Shown: positions 19,001-27,440, numbered from the stretch's first letter. The stretch is 64,000 bases of DNA from Cacconaster sp964598495 (GCA_964598495.1 CAZRBY010000006.1:26023-90022), one strand, 5' to 3'. Notes: generated by a model not told the origin, from the letters alone. Numbers and translations: made by a program.

Positions 19001-19353
19001 AAGGAGAGTATGCTGAGGCTTATGCTGCACGCACTCCCTGGGTTCACCGTTTCGATCTTCGCGTTGCAGAAGACTTTGCATTCAACATCGGTAACACAAG
19101 ACATAACTTCCAGCTTGTATTTGACTTCATGAATATCGGCAACCTATTCAATTCAAAATGGGGTGTTTACCAAATCAACTCTATCTCAAACAACAGCTCG
19201 ATTCTAAAATATGAAGGCCAGAATACAAAGAAGCAGCCCATATTCTCCATGTACCAGAAGGATGGTAATTACCTTACCAGGTCATATGACTACAATTACC
19301 ATTACGGCCAGTGCTGGAAATTCCAGGTTGGTATCCGCTATATCTTCAACTAA
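16066..19353 (+). CDS. TonB-dependent receptor, Oar-like with N-terminal carboxypeptidase-regulatory domain
   Basis: Outer-membrane beta-barrel of 1095 aa. It has a signal peptide (MNQLLKKLLPLVALVFFSFY, cleavage after ANA), a CarboxypepD_reg-like domain (about 25-115, INGQILSDSGEKLIGATV), a plug with TVDGANFNNNFG and AIDEIQVVVAPFDVRQ, and a long barrel ending in an aromatic residue after GIRYIF. The GGGINAVTKSGTN segment is typical of the Oar-like subgroup. No SusD-like partner follows, which argues against a classical glycan-uptake SusCD pair. The substrate is unknown. It is monocistronic: a perfect terminator follows 22 bp later. Confidence 0.88.
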   Translation: MNQLLKKLLPLVALVFFSFYANAQVTTSSINGQILSDSGEKLIGATVIAVHVPSGTNYYAVANEDGRYAIQGMRPGGPYEVKVHLLGYQTTLFKDVVLQLGEAFTQNATLAISTEELEEIVVVASPNSKFTTEKTGAATNISSSQISNMPTISRSISDIARISPYANGMSFAGGDGRSTNFTVDGANFNNNFGLNPNLPGGGSPISMDAIDEIQVVVAPFDVRQTNFIGGGINAVTKSGTNTFKGTAYTYYRNQDMRGNKINGKELDERAKESNSVYGFTFGGPIIKNKLFFFTNFEMEKTPGQVINYRANKGGEKAEGNVSRTLASDMQSVKDFMMQKYGYDTGSYTDFPGDQSNMKFLARIDWNINDNHRLNLRYNYTKNTAWNAPNGNSSDTGYRLNGTYRVGNQSMAFANNMYSMDNKVQSISADLNSRFTDNLSNQLLVTFSKIDDIRGSKSTPFPHIDIMAGKDATGKQIMEPYMSLGYELFTWNNGVHNNILTIKDDITWLKGNHKVLAGLSYEYQFADNAYMRNGTMYYRYNSLDDFLNSRTPESFAITYGWNGEANPNARVTFNQIGLYVQDEWSISKKFKLTYGVRFDELLFDNSDIATNKAIYNLTFRDDQKIDTGLWPKANLQVSPRIGFIWDVKGDKSLKVRGGTGLFAGRLPLVFFTNMPTNAGLVQNSVQFRTSYKNGVPTGYDKRLDAFNVGMMTNVQDAIKALGLQSELNESNHVAGSKISGVDRNFKMPQIWKSSIALDWQLPVSFPLTLTGEFMFNKTVTGVTIDNINIENPMKWKRFRGSDNRFIYPADFAINKGKNAVVLANTNKGYGYTANITLNAQPVNNLDIMLAYTMTESKEVSGMPGSDPVSTWQGLITIDGPNFGTVQRSQYVVPHKLIASVNYFIPFKIFGGKGLHLNLFYSGSSGNGYSYVYTNDMNGDGINLDLMYIPKDDSQINFKTDADRAAFWKFVEQDKYLSSHKGEYAEAYAARTPWVHRFDLRVAEDFAFNIGNTRHNFQLVFDFMNIGNLFNSKWGVYQINSISNNSSILKYEGQNTKKQPIFSMYQKDGNYLTRSYDYNYHYGQCWKFQVGIRYIFN

Positions 19354-19375
19354 TACTTGAAATAGCATAAAACCT

Positions 19376-19410
19376 AATAACGGGTATGACTTTTTGTCAT
19401 ACCCGTTATT
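19376..19410. terminator. Strong bidirectional terminator between the TonB receptor and asd
   Basis: Perfect 15-bp stem (19376-19390 with 19396-19410; AATAACGGGTATGAC and its complement) with a five-T loop, followed by TTATA. It sits between convergent genes and can serve both. Confidence 0.88.
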
Positions 19411-19414
19411 TTAT

Positions 19415-19440
19415 ACTACATACTACATACTACATACTAC
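19415..19440. repeat. Tandem heptamer array (ACTACAT)3 plus partial unit, overlapping the asd stop
   Basis: Three exact copies of ACTACAT and a partial fourth (ACTAC). The asd stop codon (TAG, complement of 19423-19425) and its last codons for C-S-M lie inside the array. The same unit forms seven copies at 12387-12435. Confidence 0.92.
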
Positions 19441-20424
19441 TTCCGCTATCTGCACTGCATTCGTTGCAGCTCCTTTACGCAGGTTGTCAGCGACACACCA
19501 TAGGTCTATACCGAAAGGCACTGTTGTATCACGGCGAATGCGTCCCACAAAGACCTCGTCCTTATCGAAGGAATAGAGAGGCATGGGATATAGATTCTTC
19601 GAGGGGTTATCCTGAATCACAACGCCCGAAGTCGAGGCAATAACTTCCCTCACCTCCTCCAGTTCGAAATCCCTGAGAAGCTCCAGATTGATTGCCTCAG
19701 AGTGACCTCCTATTACAGGTACGCGTACTGCAGTGCTTGTAACCGCAATAGAATCATCATTGAGTATCTTGCGAGTCTCGTTGACCATCTTCATCTCCTC
19801 CTTTGTATATCCGTTGTCAAGAAAAGTATCGATATGGGGCAGTATATTCCGGTCAATTGGATAGGGATATGCCGCATTATAACTCCCCCATGAGGATCCT
19901 GAGCGCTCAGCCTCCATCTGATCAAGCGCATTGTATCCCGTACCTGTCACCGACTGATAGGTGGAAACCACTATCCTTCGGATACCATACTTACGGTGGA
20001 GCGGTGCTACTACCATCAGCATCTGTATCGTGGAGCAATTTGGATTTGCGATAATCATATCATCTGCAGTCAGCACATCTGCATTGATCTCCGGGATCAC
20101 AAGTTTTACAGAGGGATCCATCCTCCAAAATGACGAATTATCGATCACTCTGCATCCCTGAGCCGCAAATATTGGTGCAAATTGAGCGGAAACGTTGCCG
20201 CCGGCAGAAAATAGTGCAATATCCGGCTTTGCCTCCAGCGCTTTATTTAAAGATATCACTTCATACCACTGTCCGCGGAAAAATATGTGCCTGCCAATAG
20301 AGTTCTCGGAAGCCACAGGATAGAGTTGAGATACGGGAAAATTCCTTTCCTCGAGTACCTCAAGCATTTTTGAACCGACAAGTCCGGTGGCTCCCACTAC
20401 CGCCAGTTTTAACTCTTTTGCCAT
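19423..20424 (-). CDS. asd: Aspartate-semialdehyde dehydrogenase
   Basis: Reduces aspartyl phosphate to aspartate semialdehyde with NADPH. At 333 aa it has the usual length. The NADP-binding start is AVVGATGLVGSKMLEVLEER, the catalytic cysteine is in ANPNCSTIQ (about residue 127-135), and the active-site His is in PVIGGHSEAINLEL. The last residues come from a heptamer repeat array. It is the fourth gene of the metX-thrA-metY-asd operon, 20 bp after metY. Confidence 0.95.
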   Translation of the reverse strand: MAKELKLAVVGATGLVGSKMLEVLEERNFPVSQLYPVASENSIGRHIFFRGQWYEVISLNKALEAKPDIALFSAGGNVSAQFAPIFAAQGCRVIDNSSFWRMDPSVKLVIPEINADVLTADDMIIANPNCSTIQMLMVVAPLHRKYGIRRIVVSTYQSVTGTGYNALDQMEAERSGSSWGSYNAAYPYPIDRNILPHIDTFLDNGYTKEEMKMVNETRKILNDDSIAVTSTAVRVPVIGGHSEAINLELLRDFELEEVREVIASTSGVVIQDNPSKNLYPMPLYSFDKDEVFVGRIRRDTTVPFGIDLWCVADNLRKGAATNAVQIAEVVCSM

Positions 20425-20444
20425 AATGACCTTATTTAAGGTTA

Positions 20445-21719
20445 TCAGAGTGCCTGTTGTAGATCATATATTATGTCATCTATATGCTCGATACCTACGG
20501 ATAGACGGAGCATATTGGGATATACTCCGGCTGCCTCCTGTTCCTTTGCACTGAGCTGCGAATGTGTTGTAGATGCAGGATGGACAATAAGGGATTTTGA
20601 GTCACCCACGCTCCCGACGTGAAGAACGAGTTCGAGCTTCTCTACAAGCGATGCAGCCGCGTCAAATCCTCCCTTTACACGGAATGTAAGTACGGCACCA
20701 AATCCGTTTTGCAGATATTTAGAGGCCAGATCATGGTAACGATTACTCTCAAGTCCGGTATAATTGACGCTTTCAACTGCAGGATGACTCTCAAGGTAAC
20801 GTGCAATTGCGAGAGCATTGTCGCAGCATCTCTGGACGCGAAGTGAAAGCGTTTCCAACCCCTGAAGCATCAGAAATGAATTGAAGGGAGATTGAGAAGG
20901 TCCTATATTACGTAATCCGTCTACTCTGACCCTGCCTGCAAATGCTGCCTTGCCGAAGACCTTTGTGTAGATAAGACCGTGATAACTCTCCGAAGGAGCA
21001 GCAAGAAGAGGATATTTCACTGCATCCCAATCAAAATTGCCTCCGTCAACTACTGCTCCACCGAGAGTTGTGCCATGTCCGCAAATCCATTTTGTCGCCG
21101 AATGAATGGAGACGTTCACGCCCCAGTCAAATGGACGGAAAAGATATCCGCCACATCCGAAAGTGTTGTCGACCAGCACGCAGATACCTTTACGGTGTGC
21201 CATTTCACAAATAGGCTCAAAATCAGGCACATTAAAGGCGGGATTGCCGAGAATCTCCAGATAAACAGCTTTTGTCCGACTGTCTATCAGAGATTCTATC
21301 TCCCCACACTTGTCTCCTTTGGCGAATCGCACCTCAATACCCATATCGCGGAGTGTAACTGCGAACATAGTGAAGGTACCACCATAGAGGAAGGGCGAAG
21401 TCACGATGTTGTCACCCGGACCGCATATGTTTGTCACCGAGAGAAATACCGCAGACTGACCGGAAGCGGTAGCAACTGCAGCCACACCACCTTCCAGAGC
21501 TGCAATCCTCTTTTCAAATATATCATTGGTGGTGTTAGTTATGCGGGTGTAGATATTGCCTTTGCGTCGGAGGGCAAATAATTCCGACCCATACTGCATA
21601 TCGTCAAATGTATATGCGGTTGACTGGTAAATCGGCACTGCCGTGCCTTTTGAAACAGGATCAATTTCATGACCTCCCCTCACCTGGAGAGTCTCGAATC
21701 TATATTTCTTATCTTCCAT
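20445..21719 (-). CDS. metY: O-acetylhomoserine sulfhydrylase (aminocarboxypropyltransferase)
   Basis: PLP enzyme of the Cys/Met metabolism family that makes homocysteine from O-acetylhomoserine and sulfide. At 424 aa it is the MetY length (longer than MetB/MetC). The N-terminal ETLQVRGGHEIDP and PIYQSTAYTFDD are typical, and the PLP lysine is in SIHSATKWICGHG (about residue 208). Its position after metX, which makes O-acetylhomoserine, supports the sulfhydrylase call. It starts 11 bp after the thrA stop. Confidence 0.93.
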   Translation of the reverse strand: MEDKKYRFETLQVRGGHEIDPVSKGTAVPIYQSTAYTFDDMQYGSELFALRRKGNIYTRITNTTNDIFEKRIAALEGGVAAVATASGQSAVFLSVTNICGPGDNIVTSPFLYGGTFTMFAVTLRDMGIEVRFAKGDKCGEIESLIDSRTKAVYLEILGNPAFNVPDFEPICEMAHRKGICVLVDNTFGCGGYLFRPFDWGVNVSIHSATKWICGHGTTLGGAVVDGGNFDWDAVKYPLLAAPSESYHGLIYTKVFGKAAFAGRVRVDGLRNIGPSQSPFNSFLMLQGLETLSLRVQRCCDNALAIARYLESHPAVESVNYTGLESNRYHDLASKYLQNGFGAVLTFRVKGGFDAAASLVEKLELVLHVGSVGDSKSLIVHPASTTHSQLSAKEQEAAGVYPNMLRLSVGIEHIDDIIYDLQQAL

Positions 21720-21730
21720 GGGATTTTGTT

Positions 21731-24196
21731 TTAAACTTTTAAAATGTCATTGATAAGTCCGGATGCGGTCTGCAGTGCTCCTGCCCCTGCACCCTGTATA
21801 ACCAACGGAGATGGATAGAACTCCGTTGTGATCAAAGCGCTGTTGTCGGTACCTCTGAGGTTGAAGAGAGGATGGTCAGGGGCAACTTCTTCGAGAGATA
21901 TTCGTGCTCTGTATCCTTTGGGAGCGGACTCGTCTCTAACTAGTGATGCTACATAGCGTTGCCTCAACCCACGGCTTTCAGCCGCAGAAAATGCCTCGGC
22001 AAAATAGGGTTCATTTTCCGAAAGGAGAGAATAAAACTCATCTAAATCTCCCTTGAAATATTTAGGCCCGATGGCCGGAACAAGAGAGACATCCTCCTCT
22101 TCAAGAGCCACTTCCGCCTCGCGAGCGATAATCAGCAGCTTGCGCAAGAGATCTCTGCCGCTTAAGTCCAAACGGGGATCGGGCTCGGTATATCCGGACT
22201 CCTGCGCTTTACGGACCACCTCGGCAAAGGTCAACCCTCTACTAACCCCATAGGTACTGAATATATAGTTTAGCGTACCGGAAAGCACCGCTTCTATTTT
22301 TATAATTCCATCGCCGCTGTTGAGACTCCTTGCCACAGACTCCAGAATCGGCAATGCCGCACCGGCTGTGGTTTCGTACTTCAACTCCGCTCTCTCTTTA
22401 AGTGCCGATGCCTTCATCTCTCTATACTCCCTGAAAGGCGCGGAAAAGGCAATCTTGTTGCATGCGACCACCGAATAACCGCTTTTAAAGAGAGATGTGT
22501 ACCTGCAGGCTATATCGGGACTTGCAGTGCAATCTACGAATATGGAATTCTCAAGAGAAAGAAGAGCAAGAGTGTTGAAATAAGAATTGTCAGCAGCACT
22601 CTCACCCTGCTTCAGCAATGCTTCGGGGTCACTCAGATCAAGTCCCTCCTTACTTACGACATACCTACGGCTGTTTGAGAGACCGCAAATGCGTAACCGT
22701 TTGCCATACCTGGTTGCGATTGAATCGCCATTGTCTTTTATCAACTTAACAAGAGCTCTGCCCACATTTCCGTATCCCGCTATAAAAAGGTTTGTCTCTC
22801 GGATGCTGTATCTGCTGAAAAATTCTTCGTGTATATGTTGGAGTGCGGAATTGACATCTTGCGAGGAAATTATCACCGAGATATTGCGCTCCGATGAGCC
22901 CTGTGCGGTGGCTCTCACGGAGATACCGTGCCTGCCAAGGGCAGCAAGCATCCTGCCGGTAGTGCCACTCTGATTTAGAATATCGTCACCCACCAAACAA
23001 ACGATTGAAAAACCCTTCTCGATTTTGAGAGGATTGAGTTTGCCAAGGGATATTTCATACGCAAAACATTTGTCTGCCGCCTCCTTAGCCTTTTCAGCGT
23101 CACTCTCGGAGACTGCTATGCACATTGTGTGTACAGAGGAGGCCTGGGTGATGAGAATAATATTGATATCATTCTGCGAAAGTGTACCGAAGAGACGGCT
23201 CGAAAAGCCGGGGACACCCACCATGCCGCTGCCTTCAAGGGAAAGAAGTGCTATATTGTCGGAGTTGGAGATTCCGATGAACTGTTCTTTGGATTTGGGA
23301 GGGTTGCGCTCAATAAGAGTCCCTTTTTTATCGGAATCAAAAGTGTTCCTTATGTAAATAGGTATTCCTTCGGAAATGACCGGTTGGATGGTAGGGGGAT
23401 AGATTACTTTCGCACCGAAATGTGACAATTCGAGAGCAGCCCTGTAGGAGATATTGCCAATTGTGCGTGCCTCCTTGACCACTTTGGGATTGGTAGTCAT
23501 CATACCTGTAACATCAGTCCAGATTTCAAGTATGCGTGCATTGCAGCCCGCAGCAAAGAGTGAGGCAGAATAGTCGCTACCTCCGCGTCCTAGGGTAGTC
23601 GTCCTGCCTTTCTCATCCGACGCAATAAAACCAGGCATCACAAAAAGGCTTGTAACGGGATTACTCTCAAGCATCTGTCGGAGATTTACGAATGTCTTCT
23701 GCTTCTCCACAACATTCTTACCTGCCTCGTTATGTGTAAGGACAATCTCTCTTGAGTCCACCCATTTGGTGGAAATACCCATGGAAGAAAATTTCTGGAC
23801 AAGTATGCCGGTTGAGAGGAGTTCACCGAAAGCCTGAATTGCATCAAGACTGGTACTGCTAAGCTCCCCAAGCAGAAATACACCGTTTGAAATACTGCGG
23901 AGCGAATCAAAAAGTGCGGTACAACTGCGGAGCGTAGATTCACGTTTCTCGCGTGGAATAATTTTGCGGATAATCTCATCATGTTTTTCCTGGAGTGAGT
24001 CAATCAGTCCGCGGTAACTTTCGTCACGACATTCTGCGAGCGTGCCGATACGAATAAGGGTATCCGTTGCTCTGTTGATTGCTGAGCAGACAAGAATTGT
24101 TCTGTCAAGCTCAACGGCATTTTTTACTATATCCGTGACTCTGGAAATGGCATCCGCATCCGCAAGGGAAGTGCCTCCAAATTTAAGAACTTGCAT
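21731..24196 (-). CDS. thrA: Bifunctional aspartokinase / homoserine dehydrogenase
   Basis: An 821-residue fusion. The aspartokinase domain (about 1-290) opens with VLKFGGTSLADADAI and has TTLGRGGSDYSA. Two ACT domains follow (about 310-455; GVPGFSSRLFGTLSQNDINI and RMLAALGRHGISV), expected to bind feedback amino acids. The homoserine dehydrogenase domain begins FIAGYGNVGRALVKLI (about 465) and has VLSGTLNYIFSTYGVS. It catalyses the first and third steps from aspartate. It follows metX by 6 bp. Which amino acid inhibits it cannot be read from the sequence. Confidence 0.95.
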   Translation of the reverse strand: MQVLKFGGTSLADADAISRVTDIVKNAVELDRTILVCSAINRATDTLIRIGTLAECRDESYRGLIDSLQEKHDEIIRKIIPREKRESTLRSCTALFDSLRSISNGVFLLGELSSTSLDAIQAFGELLSTGILVQKFSSMGISTKWVDSREIVLTHNEAGKNVVEKQKTFVNLRQMLESNPVTSLFVMPGFIASDEKGRTTTLGRGGSDYSASLFAAGCNARILEIWTDVTGMMTTNPKVVKEARTIGNISYRAALELSHFGAKVIYPPTIQPVISEGIPIYIRNTFDSDKKGTLIERNPPKSKEQFIGISNSDNIALLSLEGSGMVGVPGFSSRLFGTLSQNDINIILITQASSVHTMCIAVSESDAEKAKEAADKCFAYEISLGKLNPLKIEKGFSIVCLVGDDILNQSGTTGRMLAALGRHGISVRATAQGSSERNISVIISSQDVNSALQHIHEEFFSRYSIRETNLFIAGYGNVGRALVKLIKDNGDSIATRYGKRLRICGLSNSRRYVVSKEGLDLSDPEALLKQGESAADNSYFNTLALLSLENSIFVDCTASPDIACRYTSLFKSGYSVVACNKIAFSAPFREYREMKASALKERAELKYETTAGAALPILESVARSLNSGDGIIKIEAVLSGTLNYIFSTYGVSRGLTFAEVVRKAQESGYTEPDPRLDLSGRDLLRKLLIIAREAEVALEEEDVSLVPAIGPKYFKGDLDEFYSLLSENEPYFAEAFSAAESRGLRQRYVASLVRDESAPKGYRARISLEEVAPDHPLFNLRGTDNSALITTEFYPSPLVIQGAGAGALQTASGLINDILKV

Positions 24197-24202
24197 AATC
24201 TA

Positions 24203-25222
24203 TTAAAGTAAAGGTTGGATAATCTGTTGTAATTGGGGATATTCGAGAAGGAAGCCGTCGTGGCCAAACCTCGATGTAATTTGATGATAACGGGCTCCGG
24301 GGATATTATCAGCCATGAAGTGTTGCTCACAAATGGGAAAGAGCGCATCACTGTCTATCCCAACCACAGTTGTCTCTGCAGTGATGGAGGAAAGGGCAGC
24401 AACTGCTCCCCCACGTCCCCTGCCAAGATTGTGACTGTCCACCGATCCACATAGGCAGCTGTAGGAGTATGCATCAAACCTGTCGGAGAGTTTCTTACCT
24501 TGATAGCGCTGGTAAGAGGCAGCTCGGGTGGCAAAAAGGGTGTCATCCGATTCCTCCTCCTGTGTGAGATTGTAGCCTTCATAACTTCTATATGAGATTA
24601 GCGCTATGCTCCTGGCGCACCTAAGACCTGCTGCCCCTCCTTCCGGTGAGGCGCAATCTCTGAAGGTTTGGTCAGCCTCAAGCGCCATGCGCTGTGATTC
24701 CACAGAGGCGGAGAGCCAAGGAGTGACTCTCGGCCCACAGGCTATGAAGATGGCCTTGCGTATCACATCAGGCTCCATTACACACCATTCAAGTGCCTGG
24801 AAACCTCCTATTGAGCCACCGACTATAAGATCGATGCTCTCTATTCCAAGGTGCTTACGTACCAGAATGTTGGCATTTACTATATCTCGGACTGTTACCT
24901 TAGGGAAATCAAAATAGTAGGGATTGCCTGTTTCAGGATTTGTCGTAGCTGGTCCGGAAGAACCATAGCAGGATCCGAGCATATTTGCACAGACCACGAA
25001 ATATCTATCCGTATCAAAGAGAGAACCGGGGCCGACAAGCTCCGGCCACCACTCCGAAGGATCGGAATTGGCAGTAAGCGCATGGCAGATCCAGATGACC
25101 TTACGGCCATCCGAAACTTTGTATGGGAAATCTGATGTATGGAATGTCACCTTGAGGCTGCCAATAGCGACACCGGTCTCAAAAGTGAATATATCCTTGT
25201 GGAAATAGTCGTGTTTTATCAT
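24203..25222 (-). CDS. metX: Homoserine O-acetyltransferase
   Basis: Alpha/beta-hydrolase-fold acyltransferase that commits homoserine to methionine. The nucleophile elbow is GGSIGGFQALEW, and the acid/His end is GIDSDALFP followed by FGHDGFLLEYPQL. The start at 25222 (MIKHDYFHKDIFTFETG, 339 aa) is preferred to 25267, as the longer form would begin inside the leader region. It heads the operon and is preceded by a leader peptide and hairpin (25249-25310). Confidence 0.92.
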   Translation of the reverse strand: MIKHDYFHKDIFTFETGVAIGSLKVTFHTSDFPYKVSDGRKVIWICHALTANSDPSEWWPELVGPGSLFDTDRYFVVCANMLGSCYGSSGPATTNPETGNPYYFDFPKVTVRDIVNANILVRKHLGIESIDLIVGGSIGGFQALEWCVMEPDVIRKAIFIACGPRVTPWLSASVESQRMALEADQTFRDCASPEGGAAGLRCARSIALISYRSYEGYNLTQEEESDDTLFATRAASYQRYQGKKLSDRFDAYSYSCLCGSVDSHNLGRGRGGAVAALSSITAETTVVGIDSDALFPICEQHFMADNIPGARYHQITSRFGHDGFLLEYPQLQQIIQPLL

Positions 25223-25248
25223 ATCGTGAAAATAAATGTCTGATAATC

Positions 25249-25298
25249 TTGTTCGGAAAAAGAACAAAAAAGCCGGAATGCATCTCTTAAAGATGCAT
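25249..25298 (-). terminator. Putative attenuator of the metX operon (hairpin, U-tract, second hairpin)
   Basis: In the minus-strand transcript an 8-bp stem ATGCATCT/AGATGCAT (25298-25291 and 25285-25278) is followed by CCGGC and six U (25272-25267 region), then a second small hairpin TTGTTC/GAACAA (25267-25262 and 25254-25249). The upstream arm overlaps the end of the leader peptide, whose stop lies in the loop. This arrangement is that of a transcription attenuator; no alternative antiterminator pairing was proven. Confidence 0.5.
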
Positions 25299-25310
25299 GC
25301 GCATAGACAT
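25287..25310 (-). CDS. Leader peptide MSMRMHL of the methionine operon (putative)
   Basis: A seven-codon reading frame (ATG TCT ATG CGC ATG CAT CTT TAA) with three Met codons, situated between the metX promoter and the hairpin just described. Its last three sense codons and stop are inside the hairpin. The Met enrichment directly upstream of a methionine-synthesis operon suggests that ribosome progress senses Met-tRNA supply. No homologue is known to me; the call rests on composition and position. Confidence 0.5.
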   Translation of the reverse strand: MSMRMHL

Positions 25311-25350
25311 AGACGATATGGTAAAAGAATTATTCATTTAATAACTTATG

Positions 25351-25383
25351 CAAATATATGAATAATTGGTTTTCTTACACAAA
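25351..25383 (-). promoter_or_regulatory. Promoter of the metX-thrA-metY-asd operon
   Basis: Minus-strand TTTG (25383-25380) and TATATTTG (25358-25351), with 21 bp between boxes. The predicted start near 25344 gives a leader of about 120 nt containing the leader peptide and hairpins. Its -33 region abuts that of the divergent DUF1846 promoter. Confidence 0.6.
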
Positions 25384-25386
25384 TCT

Positions 25387-25417
25387 TTTGTCTTTTTTTA
25401 AAAAATATATAAATTTG
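25387..25417 (+). promoter_or_regulatory. Promoter of the DUF1846 gene
   Basis: TTTG (25387-25390), 19 bp, TAAATTTG (25410-25417). The -7 box ends only 9 bp before the ATG at 25427, so the mRNA is predicted to have a leader of a few bases at most. Confidence 0.62.
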
Positions 25418-25426
25418 TGTCCCGTT

Positions 25427-26890
25427 ATGACTATTGGATTTGACAATAAAAAGTACCTGAAAATTCAGTCCGAACGCATACGGGAGCGCATCGCCCAGTT
25501 CGGTGATAAACTTTACCTCGAATTCGGAGGTAAACTCTTCGACGATCATCATGCCAGCCGCGTTCTGCCGGGTTTCAAGCCCGACAGTAAGCTTCATATG
25601 CTAATGCAGATGTGTGATGATGCCGAAATAGTGATCGTCATAAGTGCAGTCGATATTGAAAAAAATAAAATTCGCAGCGACCTCGGCATCACATACGATA
25701 TGGATGTCCTTCGTCTTCGCCACGAATTTGAAAGTCGAGGTTTTCTTGTAAGTTCTGTAGTCATCACCCACTACAATGGCCAGGCGAGTGCGGACCATTA
25801 CCGCCTTAAACTTGAGCGCATGGGTATCCGTACATTTTACCACTACACCATCGAAGGTTACCCCAACGATGTGGCTCTTATAGATTCGGATGAAGGCTTC
25901 GGGAAGAATGACTATGTCGAGACCTCACGTCCTCTGGTGATTGTCACTTCCCCAGGATCCGGCAGCGGAAAATGTGCAGTATGCCTGAGCCAGCTCTATC
26001 AGCACCAAAAGAGAGGCACTAAGGCCGGTTATGCCAAATTTGAAACATTTCCCGTTTGGAACCTTCCGCTCAAACACCCCATCCATTTGGCTTATGAAGC
26101 AGCCACTGCCGACCTCAATGATGTCAATATGGTAGATCCCTTCCATCTGGAGGCCTACGGTACGATTGCAGTCAACTACAATCGCGACATAGAGATTTTT
26201 CCCGTTCTCAATACCCTTTTCGAAGGAATTTATGGCGAAAACCATTATAAATCCCCCACCGATATGGGTGTAAATATGATTGGATTCTGTATAAGCGATG
26301 AGGAAGTTTGCTGCAATGCTGCACGCAACGAGATTATTCGCAGATATTATAATGCACTTGGAAAACTCGCAGAAGGGGAACTCAACGATGCCGAGGTTAA
26401 AAAAATAGCTCTGGTGATGAAACAAGCAAAGATAACTACTGCTTTCCGACGGACGACAGTGGCTGCCAAAGAGCGCAAAGAGAGGTCTAATGTTCACTCT
26501 GCCGCTATAGAATTGGCTGACGGAACCATCATCACCGCAAAGACGAGTTTTCTTCTTGGCCCCAGCGCAGCATTAATACTTAATGCAACAAAATATCTGG
26601 CCGGCATTGACCACAGCATCAAACTTATTCCCCAGAGCATGATCGAACCTATCCAGAAGACCAAGGTTTCCTACCTTCACGGCAGTAACCCGCGTCTACA
26701 TACGGATGAAGTGCTTGTAGCATTGTCAATGCTCAGTACCACGGATGATAATTGCCGCCGTGCTCTTGAAAAACTTCCCGAACTCGACGGCTGTCAGGTT
26801 CACTCGACAGTAATGCTAAGTGAAGTTGACCGCAAGATCTTCAGGAAACTCGGTGTTGATCTTACCTGCGATCCTATTAAGAAATCCTAA
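25427..26890 (+). CDS. DUF1846 (UPF0371) family protein
   Basis: A 487-residue cytosolic protein matching the DUF1846 family by its start MTIGFDNKKYLKIQSERI and LYLEFGGKLFDDHHASRVLPGF, by VTSPGSGSGKCAVCLSQLY (a P-loop-like glycine-rich turn, about residue 170-188), and by MVDPFHLEAYG. The biochemical role of the family is not established. The start at 25427 is chosen over 25358, since the family begins there and the promoter lies between the two. Its stop overlaps that of the convergent HTH gene by four bases (CTAA). Confidence 0.85.
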   Translation: MTIGFDNKKYLKIQSERIRERIAQFGDKLYLEFGGKLFDDHHASRVLPGFKPDSKLHMLMQMCDDAEIVIVISAVDIEKNKIRSDLGITYDMDVLRLRHEFESRGFLVSSVVITHYNGQASADHYRLKLERMGIRTFYHYTIEGYPNDVALIDSDEGFGKNDYVETSRPLVIVTSPGSGSGKCAVCLSQLYQHQKRGTKAGYAKFETFPVWNLPLKHPIHLAYEAATADLNDVNMVDPFHLEAYGTIAVNYNRDIEIFPVLNTLFEGIYGENHYKSPTDMGVNMIGFCISDEEVCCNAARNEIIRRYYNALGKLAEGELNDAEVKKIALVMKQAKITTAFRRTTVAAKERKERSNVHSAAIELADGTIITAKTSFLLGPSAALILNATKYLAGIDHSIKLIPQSMIEPIQKTKVSYLHGSNPRLHTDEVLVALSMLSTTDDNCRRALEKLPELDGCQVHSTVMLSEVDRKIFRKLGVDLTCDPIKKS

Positions 26891-27417
26891 TCCTGAGAAT
26901 TGGCTCTGGGCTTGATGCTGATCTTAAGGTCACAGTCAAGCTCTTCTGCCATGTTCCGAAGGTCACTTAGATATATTGAATCGACCTTGACACAGTTAGT
27001 CCACCAGGGCATACCGCTGTGTGCAAGACCTTTCTTGCGCAACTGCTCAATGAAGTCCTTGTTTGTATAACCTGCATCCAGAATGGCACGACGCAACTCA
27101 AAAAGGCGCTTGGATGAATCAAGGCGAGGATATGCACGCTCTGCAACTTCGATTTCAAGATAATCCGGCATCTCAACCTCCTTGGCACCGCGTCTTGAGA
27201 CCAGACGGTAATCCCAATCATAACCATAGTTGCCAAAGATTTCCTTAATCTTGGAAATTGTCATATCGTCATACTCAAACCATTGCTGCATGGATTGTTT
27301 CGATATTCCTGCTTTTCGGGAGAATGAAGAGACATTTTCACCTGACATTTTAAGGAAGTGAGCGATGAAATCTAAATTAACTAGCGTGGACACTTTGCTT
27401 TGACGTTTTCCTATCAT
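26887..27417 (-). CDS. Helix-turn-helix DNA-binding protein (XRE-like), probable autoregulator
   Basis: A 176-residue protein with an N-terminal HTH (about 14-55; FLKMSGENVSSFSRKAGISK then QSMQQWF), and a C-terminal region of unknown fold (about 75-170) rich in charged residues. The upstream region holds a 20-bp palindrome over a -7 box, as expected for a self-repressing regulator. It converges on the DUF1846 gene with a four-base stop overlap. The target genes are unknown; the family was not identified beyond the HTH. Confidence 0.65.
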   Translation of the reverse strand: MIGKRQSKVSTLVNLDFIAHFLKMSGENVSSFSRKAGISKQSMQQWFEYDDMTISKIKEIFGNYGYDWDYRLVSRRGAKEVEMPDYLEIEVAERAYPRLDSSKRLFELRRAILDAGYTNKDFIEQLRKKGLAHSGMPWWTNCVKVDSIYLSDLRNMAEELDCDLKISIKPRANSQD

Positions 27418-27440
27418 AATGCTTTTTATTTTTTATATTG

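Noticed and set aside
25222..25350. Possible SAM riboswitch before metX
   Set aside because: The leader of about 120 nt lacks recognisable SAM-I or SAM-II core sequences, and the short Met-rich frame with hairpin accounts for the space better.
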